In this document: positions 21,600 to 50,337 of the stretch, in pieces
How positions within the stretch are numbered: position 1 is the first letter of the stretch
How the letters are laid out: each line of letters opens with the position of its first letter
NCBI GenBank assembly: GCA_034508935.3
Contig: CM067443.1
Span: 97,814,373-97,878,372 of the forward strand
Source of the DNA: Berghia stephanieae
Lineage: Eukaryota; Mollusca; Gastropoda; Nudibranchia; Aeolidiidae
Direction of reading: 5' to 3'
DNA length: 64,000 bases
The notes under the pieces: model-generated
The model's input: only the letters and a program-made list of their open reading frames with translations
What the model was told of the DNA's origin: nothing
Databases searched by the model: none
Made by a program: the position numbers and the translations under genes

Positions 21600-24500
21600 A
21601 AAAAAGTTCTAACTCCACAAAAAAAAAAAAAGAAAAAAAAAAAGAAAAAGGAAAGCTAACCAATTTCTGGGATTGGGAAGTCGTTGTCCACATGAAATTT
21701 CTCTAAGGGCAAACGATCAACTCAATTGGAAATGTAAAAACATTAGAGAAGCTTACTTAAAGAAAGTGAGAGGTGGCAAAGCCAGCATTTTCAAGCATAT
21801 CAAAGCTTGTCCTCACACAAGTTGTAAAATACAATCAGCTTTAGATCATTTAGGGCTTAAGACCCTCCCATATCCCACAAGCAGCTAAGACCTTACTCTT
21901 TCTGATATTTTTTTTTTTCCAATGCTCAAAGAATATCTGTTTTTTTTGTTTGGTTGTAGGTACATGAAAAACCCTATGTTTATTATGGACCAATTAGATT
22001 TTACATTTCTCACTTCCTTCCAGAAATTATTTTTTTAAATAGAAAACTGGAGATGTTTTTGTGCGAATAATTTTCGATTTTGTTATGAACGAACTGAATA
22101 GAAAGTAAAATGAGGTAGGTATATTTTACCAGATCATTCAGTTTAATCAATTTTATCTGATCCAATTCAGTGATTCAGTTGCTATTCTTACAGAAGGTCC
22201 AACATGTTACTCCAAGTAAAATACACTCAGTTTTTCCCCCGCACAACATTAACTTTTCCCCCTATCTATCACTATCATGATACCCTGTGGTGACTGTAAC
22301 CAGCGGCCATTTTACATTGAAATTGGCATTGTTGAGGTCACGAGCGGAAATCTAAATTATAATTATAGATAGACGGTATAGCATCTAGATCGTTGCTTAT
22401 GTCTTATTATTATGTCTATTATTCAAATTACGAGTAAGAGAAATAGATCATCACAACCACAATCATAATAAATATTAATTCTAGCTGGAGTCAACAAAAA
22501 AATGAAAATGGCAAGAAAAGTGCTTTTATTCTATCTTCTACTAGATAGACGTCTATTTCTATTTTTTTTTTATAGAAGGCGAAGGTACCATTCATAACTT
22601 TTGTTTTAATCGTAATAAAAGTTTCAATGGGAAGATTAGTTTTCCTCAAAGTCCATGGTCCATACCTTTTGGGGGAGACCTTCCTAAAGCTCCTCGTGCT
22701 AGCATTTCTTTCAATTTGTATTTTCACCCTGGACCTTTTGTTAGGCGTTTATTTATTCAATTTGTCATCATATCGATGCATTTTAAAAACTCTAGAACAA
22801 ACCTTGATAGATTTGTGAAAGTTTAAAATTTCCTAATTTGACCATTGTTTTGATTCTCGGCCGCCATTTTGATATATTTATAAAGTATTGAAAGGTTGTG
22901 CAAGGCAGTCCTAGGATTTTTTTTTTTCTATTAGGGTTAGCTCGAGGTCGGAGGATTTTTTTTTTATATTAGCTCTAGTAGTGGTTATCTAGAATAGTTA
23001 TAAGTCTTACTTAGACGTGTAGTCTTACGGTAAAGGTGATGATGATAGGGTGTTTGTTTTCTAGATAGGATTATTTTGTCTCAGGATTAGTTCAGAGAAT
23101 ATTTGGGTTACTTCCCTTAGCACGATGAGCTTTCGGAAGGCCTCCCCCTTTTGGGGTCGGTAATAGTAAGCCTAAGCCAGCTTTGGTTACCTGACCTGAC
23201 TGGTTGTTTTATTTTCTGATTTTTCATCAAGACCGACTCAAGTTCAAGTCAAGAGAAAGGTTCAGGTCGAGTGAGTGGGATCTCTTCATAAGCTATATAT
23301 ACTCTCCCTCACACAGTCAATTTCTTGACAGAAAAGAAAGCAACAACAATAAAACATCAATCAATAAATAAAATGTCTAAATGTCAATATTTGCAACATT
23401 GGCATCAGTGGATTTGAAGTCACATTGCAGAAATGAGCGAAAATAAAAACGCTTTTAGTCTAGGTAATGAAGTTATTAAGAGTTGAGTCCCTTTTGAAAT
23501 GTTAAATGGTATATAAGTGGTGAACAGCTTCATATTACTCCATATATTACATTTTCAATCATATCAATTAGAAAAATGTATTTTGTTTCCTTTTTTAAAA
23601 AACATTAAATCAAAATAAGAAATGCAATTTTTTTTCTCACTGTTCTATGGGAGAATAAAATTTCATGATTTAAACTGATTTGAGACAGATTTGAAAAAAA
23701 TAATAATTTCATGGGCATAAAATGGATGAAATGTTATTTCATCCGTAATTTCCCTCATTTAATATCTTTAATGTGAAAATAATAAAATCTGCGTTTCTAT
23801 ATCTAGCTTATCAATAAATTAAACATAAGCTTTTAAAATGTATATTCTCCGTGCACTGATAAGCCTATAAATTGGAGACCTTTATATCCGCAAGATGCTC
23901 ACTCTATGGCAGATTAAACAGGAGTGATAAACTACTGAGCAATTTTATTTTCAATGTATTTATGACCAAACTTAGACCATACTGCTATCTAATGAAGACC
24001 TAATCACAGAAGTCTACTACCGAAACATATTTGCATGTTTTTCTCTTTATTTTCATCCTCTTCATAACCACTACTTTTGGGTTTAGTACTTGTGTTGAAA
24101 TAACTCATCAACAAATCATCCTGGTTCTCTCACCCTCTATCCCTCCAAAATGTATATTGACACAATGATAAATTCACAGCTTAATAGGACAAATATACTG
24201 CAAGTCATATAAAATACAACATTTGCTTTGAGAGCATGTACATGAACAACCTATGAATGAATTTTATTCAGGTTTATATATACTATGGTGATTGAACATT
24301 ACACTGTAACTATGCAAAATCTGAGCAAAGAACAAAAAGATCGCGCTAGAATACTAAAAACCATAAACTTGAAGTGATAAATCAAAAAATGTCTAAAGCA
24401 GTCAAACACTTTAACAAAAGTGAACAGAAAATAGTTGGCAAGAAATCGTTGCTTTTGTCGACAACTGAAATTAAATATTGTAATATCATTAAATCATTTT

Positions 24501-25777
24501 GCATTGTCTCACCCACCAATGTTGCAATGCGGGCTGCAGCAATACTGCCACAATGCAACTAATGAAGCATGTCCACCCTTCCTTACAACAATTTCACAAT
24601 CTATTATAAAATCAGCCAACTGCTCGAGAAGAAATCGTTTTCAGTTGGACTGGCCTTGGTCTTATTACAAAACATTTTAATGATATCATTCCAGACAAAT
24701 TTAATGGGTGAAAATTAAAGATTATGAAATTTAGAAAATCACGACATATCTTCTATCTGTTGGTTCTCGATTAACAAAATAGAAAGCCACATACTAGTGA
24801 GTCCATCATCTCAAAATAAGTGAAAGCTTGCATGTCTATGAAAACAAACTCAAAGACATTTGTATCAATGAAATTAAGTTGGCTGGGGTATGAAATATTG
24901 AACGTGTGGTTTTGAGCAGCTCTAGTTACAACCATATATTGCACTATATCTTTCTTTATACGATATTATTGAAAGTTAAAAGCAAACTAGAAAAACAATT
25001 CAGGGACTGACTTCAAGATTTGAGACAAATTGTAGATCCAGAGAGCAATGGTGTGTCACAAATGCGTTGGGACAACCCTATGGAAACCATTAAGGGCCAC
25101 AGAAAATCAGCTCATGTTACTCTGTTTTTAAAGACCACCTGGCATGATATTTGAATATCCCCGACAAGAGCACATTGCAGATCAATTATTACGCTTCCAC
25201 TCAGACTGGACAATATTCATAACTTTGTACATCCACATAAAAGGACAAATACTTACAAATACAATGATCATCGGATCATCCAGGTTTGAAACATGCCACC
25301 GCAAAATATATATAATAGACAACACAAATTTAAACATATTAAAAAAAGTTTGTCCCATACAATAGATCTCAAGATAATTGATTTGTTTTCTTTATATATT
25401 AATTTGATAAATTGAGATAGACCATACCTCTGGCCTCTAGTCCGAACGTTTGTGTGTCTATTTAAAAAATAGTGTTTAATTTAAATCACAGTTGCACGTT
25501 AAAAATTCGATCACCATTTGGCAAAAATTAATTAAGGTGACGTGTTGTCTTTGTTTTTATATATATGAGGCGAAGGCTCCTCATGGAGAACTTAATATAT
25601 TTGTGAAGGGGGTGATCGCCATCCTTAATAACTTTCTCCATTTTACTTAGACAAAATCTCTTGAACAGTTCTTTCACATTGGAAATTGGGGAGTATAACT
25701 CCTGGCTTTATCACTTATCCGATCAATTTTCTTAATGTCGCAAATACTGGCATATCCACACCATGCTGTAATACAAA
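21600..25777. other. Gene-poor intergenic stretch
   Basis: About 4.2 kb in which I recognise no gene, RNA or classified repeat. Short A- and T-runs are frequent, and a TATA-like motif (GCTATATATACTCTCC) occurs near 23300 without a supported transcript. Frames at 24374-25365 are short and match nothing I recognise. Confidence 0.4.
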
Positions 25778-26030
25778 AAGTAATAACGAAAGCTCATTTG
25801 GTAGAGCAGTTGCTTCAATGCAGAGAGACTGGTATCTATCCCAGGTGGAGTCAAATCCCCCTTCCCCCCCCCCCCCCTCGCCTCTCTGTCCACACAACAG
25901 CGAATGAGTAGGTGGGTCTGTAAGATTTGGTGGTAAAGTAATATGCGATAGGGTAAAAAGCAAATGCTGCTATCCATTTAAGACGACAGAAGCCGGGATA
26001 ACCTCTCGCTTCATTGGCCTTATGGTTCTG
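25778..26030 (+). repeat. tRNA-derived SINE, family S2
   Basis: The head has a tRNA-like A box (AGCTCATTTGGTAGAGC) and a B-box remnant (GGAGTCAAATCC), then a C-run and a body with GGGTCTGTAAGATTTGG. The same body occurs at 48301-48490 and, on the minus strand, at 59800-59960. Confidence 0.65.
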
Positions 26031-26335
26031 AAAGACTCCTTTTGTGAGGCTATGTGGTTTAATGGTATGGCACTCCTTTCGGATCGGAAGGTCCTGGGTT
26101 CGAGCCTTGCTCAGCGCATAGTTGAGTCCTTGGAAAAGGCCTTTTACTCACATTCTCTCATCGTACTCAGGTGTAAAATTAGTACCTGGCCAACAGCGTT
26201 GCCTCTGTCCAGAAAAATTGTAATATCGCCTTACAGGCATCATGTTCCATCCTACATTTTAAGTGTTGCTGAGCGCTTTAAGCATGTTTAGTGGATATTG
26301 CGCTATATAAAAGCTCAATTTTTTTTTTTACTATT
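26031..26335 (+). repeat. tRNA-derived SINE, family S1
   Basis: tRNA-like head with TGGTTTAATGGTATGGCAC and B box GGTTCGAGCC, a middle domain with CTCAGGTGTAAAATTAGTACC, and a 3' end reading GAGCGCTTTAAGC...GCGCTATATAAA, followed by a T run. A second copy is at 59506-59795. The 3' end resembles that of the L2-like LINE at 62140-62636. Confidence 0.75.
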
Positions 26336-27818
26336 TGTGTTGGAAAGTGTGATTCAAAATTTTCGCGTCAGTAGCAGAATATGTCAGGCACAAAAAATTA
26401 AGATCCAGATGACCTTTACTAGGTGTTAATATTTAAAATGCAGTAGCCAAGAGGTTTGTTTTTTTTTGGTTATACCTAGTGTGTTTTTGGTATGTGTCCA
26501 GGAACGAATAGTTGGATGTGGGATACACCTCAAACTGATACGCACTAACACCAAATGGTAAGCAACTACATCTTGGGTATTAAACTTGCCAAAACCGAGT
26601 GGAAAAAAAACCTTTACAATGTACAACCAAGAACTATTAGCCACCAGCCAACAAACCAGTCTACCATCAGACTTACAAAATTACACTTACACCAACTTCC
26701 ACTGCTGTTTATCTAGCTAACCAAGCAACCAACTTACCGAACTCCGCATGAATATACAAAATTCTGAGAAGGTCTGAATCATGCATCTCAAATGTATGGT
26801 CAATTTCCAAATTACCTGGCCATCCATCCCAACAATTGACGTAGTTTTTACAGAAAATTCCACAAAAAAATAAATTTATGCTGATTGTCTAGCCAACCAA
26901 CTGACAAAAATAGAGATAAACAAATCGACCTCTTGGAAATAAAATTCATGGCTTCCTGTAAAATGGTCATAGAGCTCACTCAACAATAACGCATCAAGTT
27001 TCAGTGAAATAGGTACCTCATCAAGTATCAGTCTTATACTTTTTCTGTAAATTAGGTAAGTTTCAGTATTTTTGCAGCCAGTTTCAAATGGTTTCTGCAA
27101 GTCTTAATACCCAGCGATCTCCCTACTGTGCATCACATTGTAAGTTCTTGCTCTTCAAAACCATACTGTTGTAACAATTATTTTATCTCCATTTCTGTCC
27201 CTGCCTCTGAAAAAAAATAATTTTGCTTTTGTTTTACAAAACATCAAGCATATTAATATTAAGCTCTCTGGACCATTTTAAATATTCGAAGACTAAACTG
27301 GCTTCAATTATAATTCAATTAACACAGATGACAAAAAAGCATTCTAAGATTCTGAATGTATGTAATCTCTTTGTCTTCAGATTTTTTAAATGTTACCACC
27401 GTCTAAAATAGTTAAATGTTCTTTATCGTTCTATTTTAGTCTCAACATATGTACATAGTTTTTAAAAGCTTCACTCTAGATATTCAAATTATATTCATTT
27501 TGTCAATGATTTAACTTAACGTAACAAAAATCTATTATAAAAGACAGAAACAAAAACAAAACAATAAAAGTCAATAAGTCAATTAAACAGATTGATATTT
27601 ATCTTAAACTTGTACATTGTTTAATTTTAGAAAAATAAAATAAAAGACTTACCAGAGTGTGAAAGTAAAAGACAATAACCAGGTTTTTGCTTTATCTTTA
27701 AAACAAACCAACCAAAAAAATCAATTAATTAAATCTTATTTTCAAATTATTTCCAATATTTTATGATTAAAAATAAATATTTTCATAAATTTTCTCATTT
27801 GCTACAAAGGCAAAGGCA
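26336..27818. other. Intergenic, nothing recognised
   Basis: No supported gene or repeat; AT-rich. Confidence 0.4.
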
Positions 27819-28067
<249 letters not shown>

Positions 28068-29650
28068 GGTACAATAGCAATACTTTAAGAAAGGAATTCA
28101 GATTTCACTATCCCATAATATTATTTTGAGAATCAATTCCTTAACTATCAAATATAATACATACTTGTAATTGGATTTGCTAGAATTCTGTGTATTAGGA
28201 GGCTGCATGTGAAAATTAAAGCCAAAGAAAATAATAAACCACGTATCACTCAACCGGTCCATGTATCTTGCTATTTTCTTTTTTTCTTTTTAAAAAAAAT
28301 CTTTCCTTGTTCTTCCGTGATTGCATCATTTTTTCTGGACAAAGTGATATCATCCATTAAATTGTTTTACTGATCCAGGAAGTTTACTACCACCGTCAAA
28401 TACACATGCTTTCCATAGGTGATAAGATGGTGGAAAAGCAAGCCACTTGAAACTGTTCATCAATACACAATCGATATCAATATTTTTTTGGTGGAAGAGC
28501 AATTGGGGCCTTTTGCAAATCCAAGCCATTGAAGACATTTTTTGAAGACATTAATCAATCCATTAAAAATTTAAAAATTCTTTTTTGATATGGGGATAAT
28601 TAAATTGGAAAGAAATTAAAAGCTGTAACATTGTGATACCAAATGAAACGTTGTTACACATCTCCTCTCTCCTTCCGATCATCATCAGCATCATCACCAC
28701 CACCATCCTCCTCCTCTTCATCATCATCATCATAACCATTGTTTTTACACGAGATTTTTATTGCCAATATCACGGTATAATATGATTTTTGTTCATATAT
28801 CTTTTGAGAGAATGCGTTAAACCTCTCATCTCAGTCTCTGGATTTAGATTAATTAATGATTGCGTTAAAACAAATCAATTATGACTTGACTAGTTCCCCA
28901 ACGTAAATGGACTTTTGGTTTAATGGAATGCGTGCAACAAGATACATGAGATGTTATTCTGATTTATTTTTTTTTCTGTTTGAGTAACTGAAGAACCGAT
29001 CCAGTGATAAATGCAATTCCACCATAACTTTAAGATCAAACCCATGATTTTGCAAAAAGTGAAGTGTGATAAGATTGGAGGAAACTGGTTTTACATGCAC
29101 AGTGTTCGGCAAGCAGAACAAACTAGAGTATAAATTTGAACATATTTTGATAATGGTGTGAATAGCGGTTTGTTTTTAAGGAGCTTTGTTCTTTTTCAGT
29201 GCTTTGTACATTATAGTCAATGTCATCAACATAGATTATCCTTTTTGGTCAAGTTAATTCTGGGTCGGAATTTTCTATTTCAGATAATTATATTTACTCG
29301 ATATTTGGGAGATGTTTGCGATGCTCAAGAAAATTACATCTTAAAAATGAGCTAATTTTGTGTTTTGTCTCTCTTTAAATTTGTCATCTTCACTTTCAGT
29401 TGTTTTGTTGACATTGACTTGTGGGATGCAAATTTTGCTGATAATTTATTCTTTTTTTCGATACATTTCTATGCTTTTGTCCAATATATTTGATACCATC
29501 ACTGTAGATTACCCATTTTGATAACATATGTAAATTCTGGGTTGGAATTTCCTATTTTGATCTTAAGTCTTTCAATGTGTGTTAAGTATGTATTGAACGA
29601 CAACTGTCTCGAAGAGTTCCCATATTGTAAAAACTCTTGGGCAGCATTTT
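28068..29650. other. Intergenic, nothing recognised
   Basis: A small CATCAT-rich patch lies near 28680-28735; otherwise no feature is supported. Confidence 0.4.
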
Positions 29651-30030
29651 GTTTGTTGTTATTTAAGGGTTTTATGACGCTTGCAAAACATATAGATCAT
29701 TTCACTGCCAGCAAAAAAGGAAAAAATGTGATCATCAAAAAATTATAGATTTAAAATTGAATGCACACAAAACGTCAGACAAAAGGGAGTGGTTTAAATA
29801 GGAAACAGATGTAGATTCCAAGAACACACTATCAAAGTACTTAGTTTGAGATCACCTAAAAGTTTCACCTTGACACTAGCACAAGATCCCACTAAGAGGA
29901 ATATACTCGAATGGTTACAAATCATAATATGCTAAAAATAAAAAATAACAATACCACATAACAGAGAGAAGATTTACAAAGAAAAAAAATATCTCCAAAA
30001 ACTATAACTATACATTCGATTGTTTCCTTC
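29651..30030 (-). repeat. Family A copy, tail two thirds
   Basis: Tail TTTGTTGTTATTTAAGGG, drifted hairpin (GACGCT/ACTGCC), body to TGTTTCCTTCCCAGCCAAGG, then interrupted by unrelated AT-rich sequence. Confidence 0.75.
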
Positions 30031-30169
30031 CCAGCCAAGGAGGACCTGACATAGCGGTTATTTTGCGCAAAAAAATCCCAAATTTTGCAAGCTAAAAATA
30101 GCGAACTTTGAAAAAAATTGCGGTTAATTATCCTAAAAACCCATAATTAGTTAATGAAATAGAAAGGTA

Positions 30170-30602
30170 TTTGATTGTTTTTAAGGGTTTCACATGCTTG
30201 CAACAAATGTAAGGTCATATCAGCGTCAGTAAAAAAGAAGAAAATGGGATAGTAAAAAAGAAACTTCTCTTGATTAATTATCGTTCACATTCTACATGCG
30301 ATATCAAATTAAAAGAAATTTTATTTTTTTTGCCTTTAAAAAAAATTATTATTTTGTTGTTTTTTTTCTTTGCAAAAAAATTGCAGATCAGTGATATTTT
30401 GCGATTTTTGCAGCCGCAAGCAATGCAAAAAACTGCCATGACAGAAGGACTCCGGCCAGGGTCAGAACAAAACCAAGTAATCTCATTCCTAGACAAAGAC
30501 AGAAAGCAATTAAAAAACAGACCCAGGGGGATTGAAGACACAGCAAGTACCTACCTCCCTGCCCACTATGGGAGGTCGGGAACCCCACCCAGTAACAGTG
30601 GA
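30170..30602 (-). repeat. Family A pieces with an AT-rich insertion
   Basis: 30170-30262 is a tail fragment with a drifted hairpin. 30263-30445 is unrelated AT-rich sequence. 30446-30602 is the distal part with a perfect ACCTCCC...GGGAGGT hairpin. Confidence 0.7.
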
Positions 30603-30664
30603 TAAAAGAGATACAAGATTGAAACCCTTAAGAGCTTCAGACCATAGGAAAGACATTAACCATA

Positions 30665-30950
30665 CAAACTAGTCCTCCACCAACAAGGATAACTCACTCA
30701 CTCAATCCTCTCCGGGCCTGCTGGCCATTGGGGCCATTACAAGGGATCTCCACCTGGTCCTGTCAGCATCTATCTGCTTTAGGTCTATGGTGCGTCTCCA
30801 GGTCTCTTGGAACGACCTCGCTTCCTATTTCTATGAGGTGTCCATCACAAAGCCTTCTTTGTCAGTGTTTCATCAGGTCCAAGACAGATATACCCAAACC
30901 ACTGCCATCTTCTCCTTTTATTGAGACTCCTTGAAAACAAGGATGACCAA
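30665..30950 (-). pseudogene. LINE C-terminal fragment
   Basis: The minus strand reads TWRRTIDLKQIDADRTRWRS and then LVMAPMASRPGED with a stop, which matches the usual C-terminal tail of many non-LTR reverse transcriptases (TWRRT...DR.RWR.LV.A). Upstream bases need frame changes to continue. A short dead fragment. Confidence 0.6.
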
Positions 30951-31258
30951 TAGCCTAATTTGCAAAATGACTAATGAACAATAATAAATGCACACACAGT
31001 ATCATTTCTTAATAAAAAATATTGCTTTATTTCAATCTGTTTATTCTTAAAATGACGTGTTAGATATTATCACCTTATGTAAGGAATAAAACTGAAGAAT
31101 CTATAAGAATTTTTTTAAATGTGGAGAACAAGATCTATAACAATACGTTTCCACGTAAATGTGAAGGGTGAATAATATCCTCTTTATGGCAGTTTCTCAG
31201 AGGACAGTTCAATAAGGCAAATTTTGAAATACATTTGTGTAATTCCCTAAACAATATA

Positions 31259-32429
31259 CAGTAAAATTACTTTAAACCGAAAGAAGCTAAACCGAAAAAT
31301 ACCTTAAACCGCAAAGAATTTAATAAATTGTACGAGTTTCTTCATTATCTTTGTATTAATACTTACGATGAACCGAAATACTTCTAAGCAGGACTTTCTT
31401 TAAACCGAAACAACCTGAGAGCACCTTCCCTTTTTCTCTCTCTATTTGTCTTCAAAAATTCGGGAAGGTGGCCACACGTAATAATGCCCGGCGATATTAA
31501 ACAGAGCGTAAGTATAAGATGAGGGTGATGGGTGGGGTGGGGGGGGGGGGGGGGAGGCAAACACTTCAATCACTGCACTTGGGCTTGGCCAACACCCAGG
31601 GCATTCACACCACAATCGCACAGACAAAGGAAGACAGCGGTTGACTGGCAGGCGAAAAATGAGGAAAGAGGGGGAGTTGGGGTGTAGAATCACGCAAGCG
31701 AGATGTTCTCGCTCGTGTGTTGATGCTTTGGAACTGACTGGATTTTCAACACGACGATAAGGAGGGGGGGGGGGGTGGTAGACAACTTACCATTGACATG
31801 CCATTTTATTTCCACTTTGTTTAAATGGGTGTGTGAGGGGGGGGGAGGTTCTATGTAATTAGGCCTTTGAACCCAATGGCTTTTCAACAAAAGAGAGATG
31901 TGTAGTAGACAGCTTAGCATTGACACGCCTTTTCATTTCCATTTCACTTCACCTCTGAGTAGCTGCACATCATTCATTATCAATTATCGCACAAGAACTT
32001 TCGATCTTATTTAAGCTTTGCATTTTACTAAAAGAAAGCACTGTGCTTACACGTTTGAGTTTAAAATCAAAATACTATGTGAAGTCTATGAAAAAAAAAA
32101 GTTGATCAAGACGGAGATATGTAAAATACACGACATCCCGAACTCAACTCTTTCAACAATTTTGAATTGAAAACGAAAACCCCCAAAAATATTTTTAAAA
32201 CACACACCAAAAAAAAAAAAAAAAAAAAAAATTTATGGTTACGAAGACAGCATTTATTCAACAACTCCATTTAACGGGAAACCCATGATACGATTAAATG
32301 AACAAATTCCTTAAATAGTTACTACCCTTGAAAAACATTGCAAAACGGGAACTTGCTTTAAACCAAAATGTCTTTAAACCGAAATGGTTTAGAAGGTCCC
32401 CAAAATTTCGGTTTAAAGTAATTCTACTG
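31259..32429. mobile_element. pogo/Tigger-like non-autonomous DNA transposon
   Basis: Terminal inverted repeats CAGTARAATTACTTTAAACC at both ends with TA duplications at 31257-31258 and 32430-32431. The CAGT ends and TA target fit the pogo/Tigger group. Subterminal ACCGAAA motifs repeat several times on both sides. No transposase frame is visible. C- and G-rich homopolymers lie inside. Confidence 0.75.
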
Positions 32430-32902
32430 TATATATATATTTTTTTTAAACAATTCATTACACACATATTTCCTATTCATAGTAATTAGTATGAAATAAT
32501 GGAGCATCAGGTCTCGTCCTAAATAAACAGAACACTTCTTTTTTTTCTTGGTAAGGAAAAGATGAATGAAAAAATCTGTGATCAATTATTTTTAAAAAAC
32601 AAAACATGTTTTCCAATGCAAAGTCACTTTTAAAAAAAATTGACAATCAAAATTAAAACAACAAAGAGTAATTCCACACTGAGCTGACATCTGCTTCTGT
32701 CACAATTGCGATTTTGGGCATTTTTGGTCCACAAACTGCAGCCACGATTATCGCATATTCCTAGTGAAAATTTTTTTTAAAAGAACTGTATATAATATTA
32801 GTCTTTTATTTGCTTACATGTTATTTTTTGATGTATTTTTTCTTGTTTTTTATACACACGTTATGTAATTTAATTTAATGTTGTCCCTTCGTTTTTTTAT
32901 TA
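32430..32902. other. Intergenic, nothing recognised
   Basis: AT-rich, no supported feature. Confidence 0.4.
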
Positions 32903-33160
32903 CAGTGCAACCTCTGGATAACGACACCCCTGAATATTGACAACCCCTGGATAGTGACATTGACCTCTGGTCCTGATTTTTTTGTTATATGTTATAAGTA
33001 ATAAAAACCCCAAAATAGTGACATACATTTTAGTAAAAGCCCTGTTTAGTGACATCATTATAATAAAAATCGGCAGATGGTACTAATGCCTGATACCCAA
33101 TCATCGTCATCTCTTAACCAATAAAAAATGCTTTTTTTTCCTAATGAGATCGCTTTGTTA
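32903..33160 (+). mobile_element. pogo-like element, left part only
   Basis: Starts TA-CAGTGCAACCTCTGGATAA and contains GTGACATACATTTTAGTAAA, closely paralleling the left end of the element at 56094-56818. I could not find its right inverted repeat. Confidence 0.55.
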
Positions 33161-33741
33161 CCGACCAAACAGAACACATGTTTACTACACTGAGTGGAAT
33201 CAGTGTAAGCTCATATGGAACCACAGCAAAAGAAGTGGATGGAACTCTCAAGGGTCAATTAACCTCCCTGTGAGTGTCAGATACCTGTCTGAGGTCAGTG
33301 GTGGTTAAGTGATATCAGGCAGTGCTGTGTTCAATGGGGGCAATGATGGATATTTATGGTCTTATTTATATGTTGGAATAGGGGGAAAACAATAAGAGCC
33401 TATTTCACTTTATTATTTTCATTTGAAAAGTCAGTTGTTCTTAACATCAGTCCAACTTTGATATTATTGTGGTGAATACCTAGTTGTTTTTTTTTTGGTT
33501 ATTTTTTTGTTTTGTCTCTTAAATATTATGTGTATGAGATATCTTAACGTAATCAAAACATCACTGTGCACATTAAGGTTTCATTATTGCCCTAGATATC
33601 TGACCTATCGAGAGTTACTAATTCACTTAATTGAAGTAATATTATTATGAAGACTTCAAAAAGTTAAATGAGACCATTTTAAAGACAATTAAGAGGTATG
33701 ATACTTCAGGATATCCATCGTCAACTAATGTTAACCAATTA

Positions 33742-48826
<15,085 letters not shown>

Positions 48827-48830
48827 TCTC

Positions 48831-49622
48831 CTGAAAAAAAACCAATTACTTTATGATTATTAAGTAAAAAGGATTCAAATTCAATGGTTACTTTTGAACT
48901 GAGATTGTGCTTATCACATTATATATCATAAAATGTCAAACGACAAATTTCTTGCCTCTAATTCTTGGTCGCAAAAATGTGAGCTGAACCTCACTGAAAA
49001 CAAATTCTGATGCAAGGATTTACATTTTAATGACGTTATAACTATAACTCTCTATAATTTATAATACAAAATATGATTATTTATTTATTTTTATTATTCT
49101 CTATCTTTTTACTTTTAAAATTATTTTTGTTTCTTATTGTTGTTGTTGAAAAGAGAATTTTCAAAATAGATTTTACAGTCGATCTACCTGATTCTGATTG
49201 TTGATGTCTTGGTTTGGGATCGTGTTGTTTGATAACTCAATGATCTTACAAAATTTATGGAAATCACAGCATGACTTTGTTTGAGAAAAAGAGCTGCAAT
49301 TTTGTAATGCAATCTGGGGATCATAAATCTCGATTAAAATCTGACAGTCCTGGTGAGTTTCACGATTGCAGTAATTGATATAATTAAATAATCATTATCT
49401 CTTTATTTGTTTATTCTTTTTAATCAACACAGCTAATTCAAGTCTTGATAAACTTCAGGAAATTATGAGAGTAATTTAAGCTTCCAATTCACTAATTTCT
49501 CACAGCAACCACTGCCCTGCCCATTGCCCAGTGTTTGGTGTCATAGTTCATTTGAGTTCAAAGATCATGACCTCTTTGCCTCTCGTTGCTTCCGTCTTCC
49601 ATCATTTGCATCACTCATCAAC
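48831..49622. promoter_or_regulatory. Divergent NUDT12/DCTN3 intergenic region
   Basis: 796 bp separate the two start codons. NUDT12 has a 5' splice acceptor at 48831-48832, so its first exon and promoter must lie within or just beyond this stretch. Pyrimidine-rich sequence near 49575-49605 leads to the DCTN3 start. No clear TATA box. Shared regulation is inferred from the layout. Confidence 0.5.
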
Positions 49623-49721
49623 ATGGCTGATGGGAGTGAATTGGAGACGTTTGAGCAAAGATTGTCAGCTCTCGAGGCACTTGTTTTTGGAAATGCGGAA
49701 AAAGATGCAGATTACAAGAAG
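49623..49721 (+). CDS. DCTN3: DCTN3 coding exon 1
   Basis: N-terminal coiled coil, ending DADYKK in phase 0 at AAG|GTATGT. Confidence 0.92.
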
Positions 49722-50261
49722 GTATGTAATTATAAGGCTCCTGCAACTTATCTCCAGGATATATTAATTATTAATGGGGTTGAATTGATATTGGTTAGAC
49801 CAACGATCGCATTTTGATTTACGACGATGAGATCGGCGATGCCATTTTTTACTGAATTGAATTGTTTTTCGTTATCTTCAGACACCTGTCGAATCCTGGT
49901 TCCGCCACTTTTAAATTTTTTTTTTTTAAATTCCATCTTCTTTATACAGAACGTTGCAAGGGATTAAATGTCCCATCCATTCCTCCCCCCCCCCCCCCCC
50001 CCACCTCTTTTTTTTTTGTGTGCGATTCTATTCTTTTCTCCTTTTTGTTTGGCCTTTTGTTCCGTTTCTGAGCATGAATCTCTTAAAATTGTTTTTATTT
50101 TAAAAAATAATATTGTTTGTTTTTTTCTCCTCTATCTGACCATTTGGTCGCTCTCTGAATATTTCTGTTTGTTTGCTTTTTAATTATTTATTCTTTTTAG
50201 ACACTTTTTGAGATCGGAGTGGGGACGAATATGACAATTTGCTAGAAACTAGAAAGGAACC

Positions 50262-50337
<76 letters not shown>

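Noticed and set aside
22491-22818. Overlapping short frames on both strands (63-78 codons)
   Set aside because: No domain, no splice support and no similarity that I recognise; chance frames.
23095-23390. Promoter or long terminal repeat suggested by a TATA-like motif near 23300
   Set aside because: No matching second copy, no coding content and no conserved end sequences seen.
49524-49622. Upstream in-frame ATG of DCTN3 as the true start
   Set aside because: It would add 33 residues not found in the family. The ATG at 49623 has a better context and gives the expected length.
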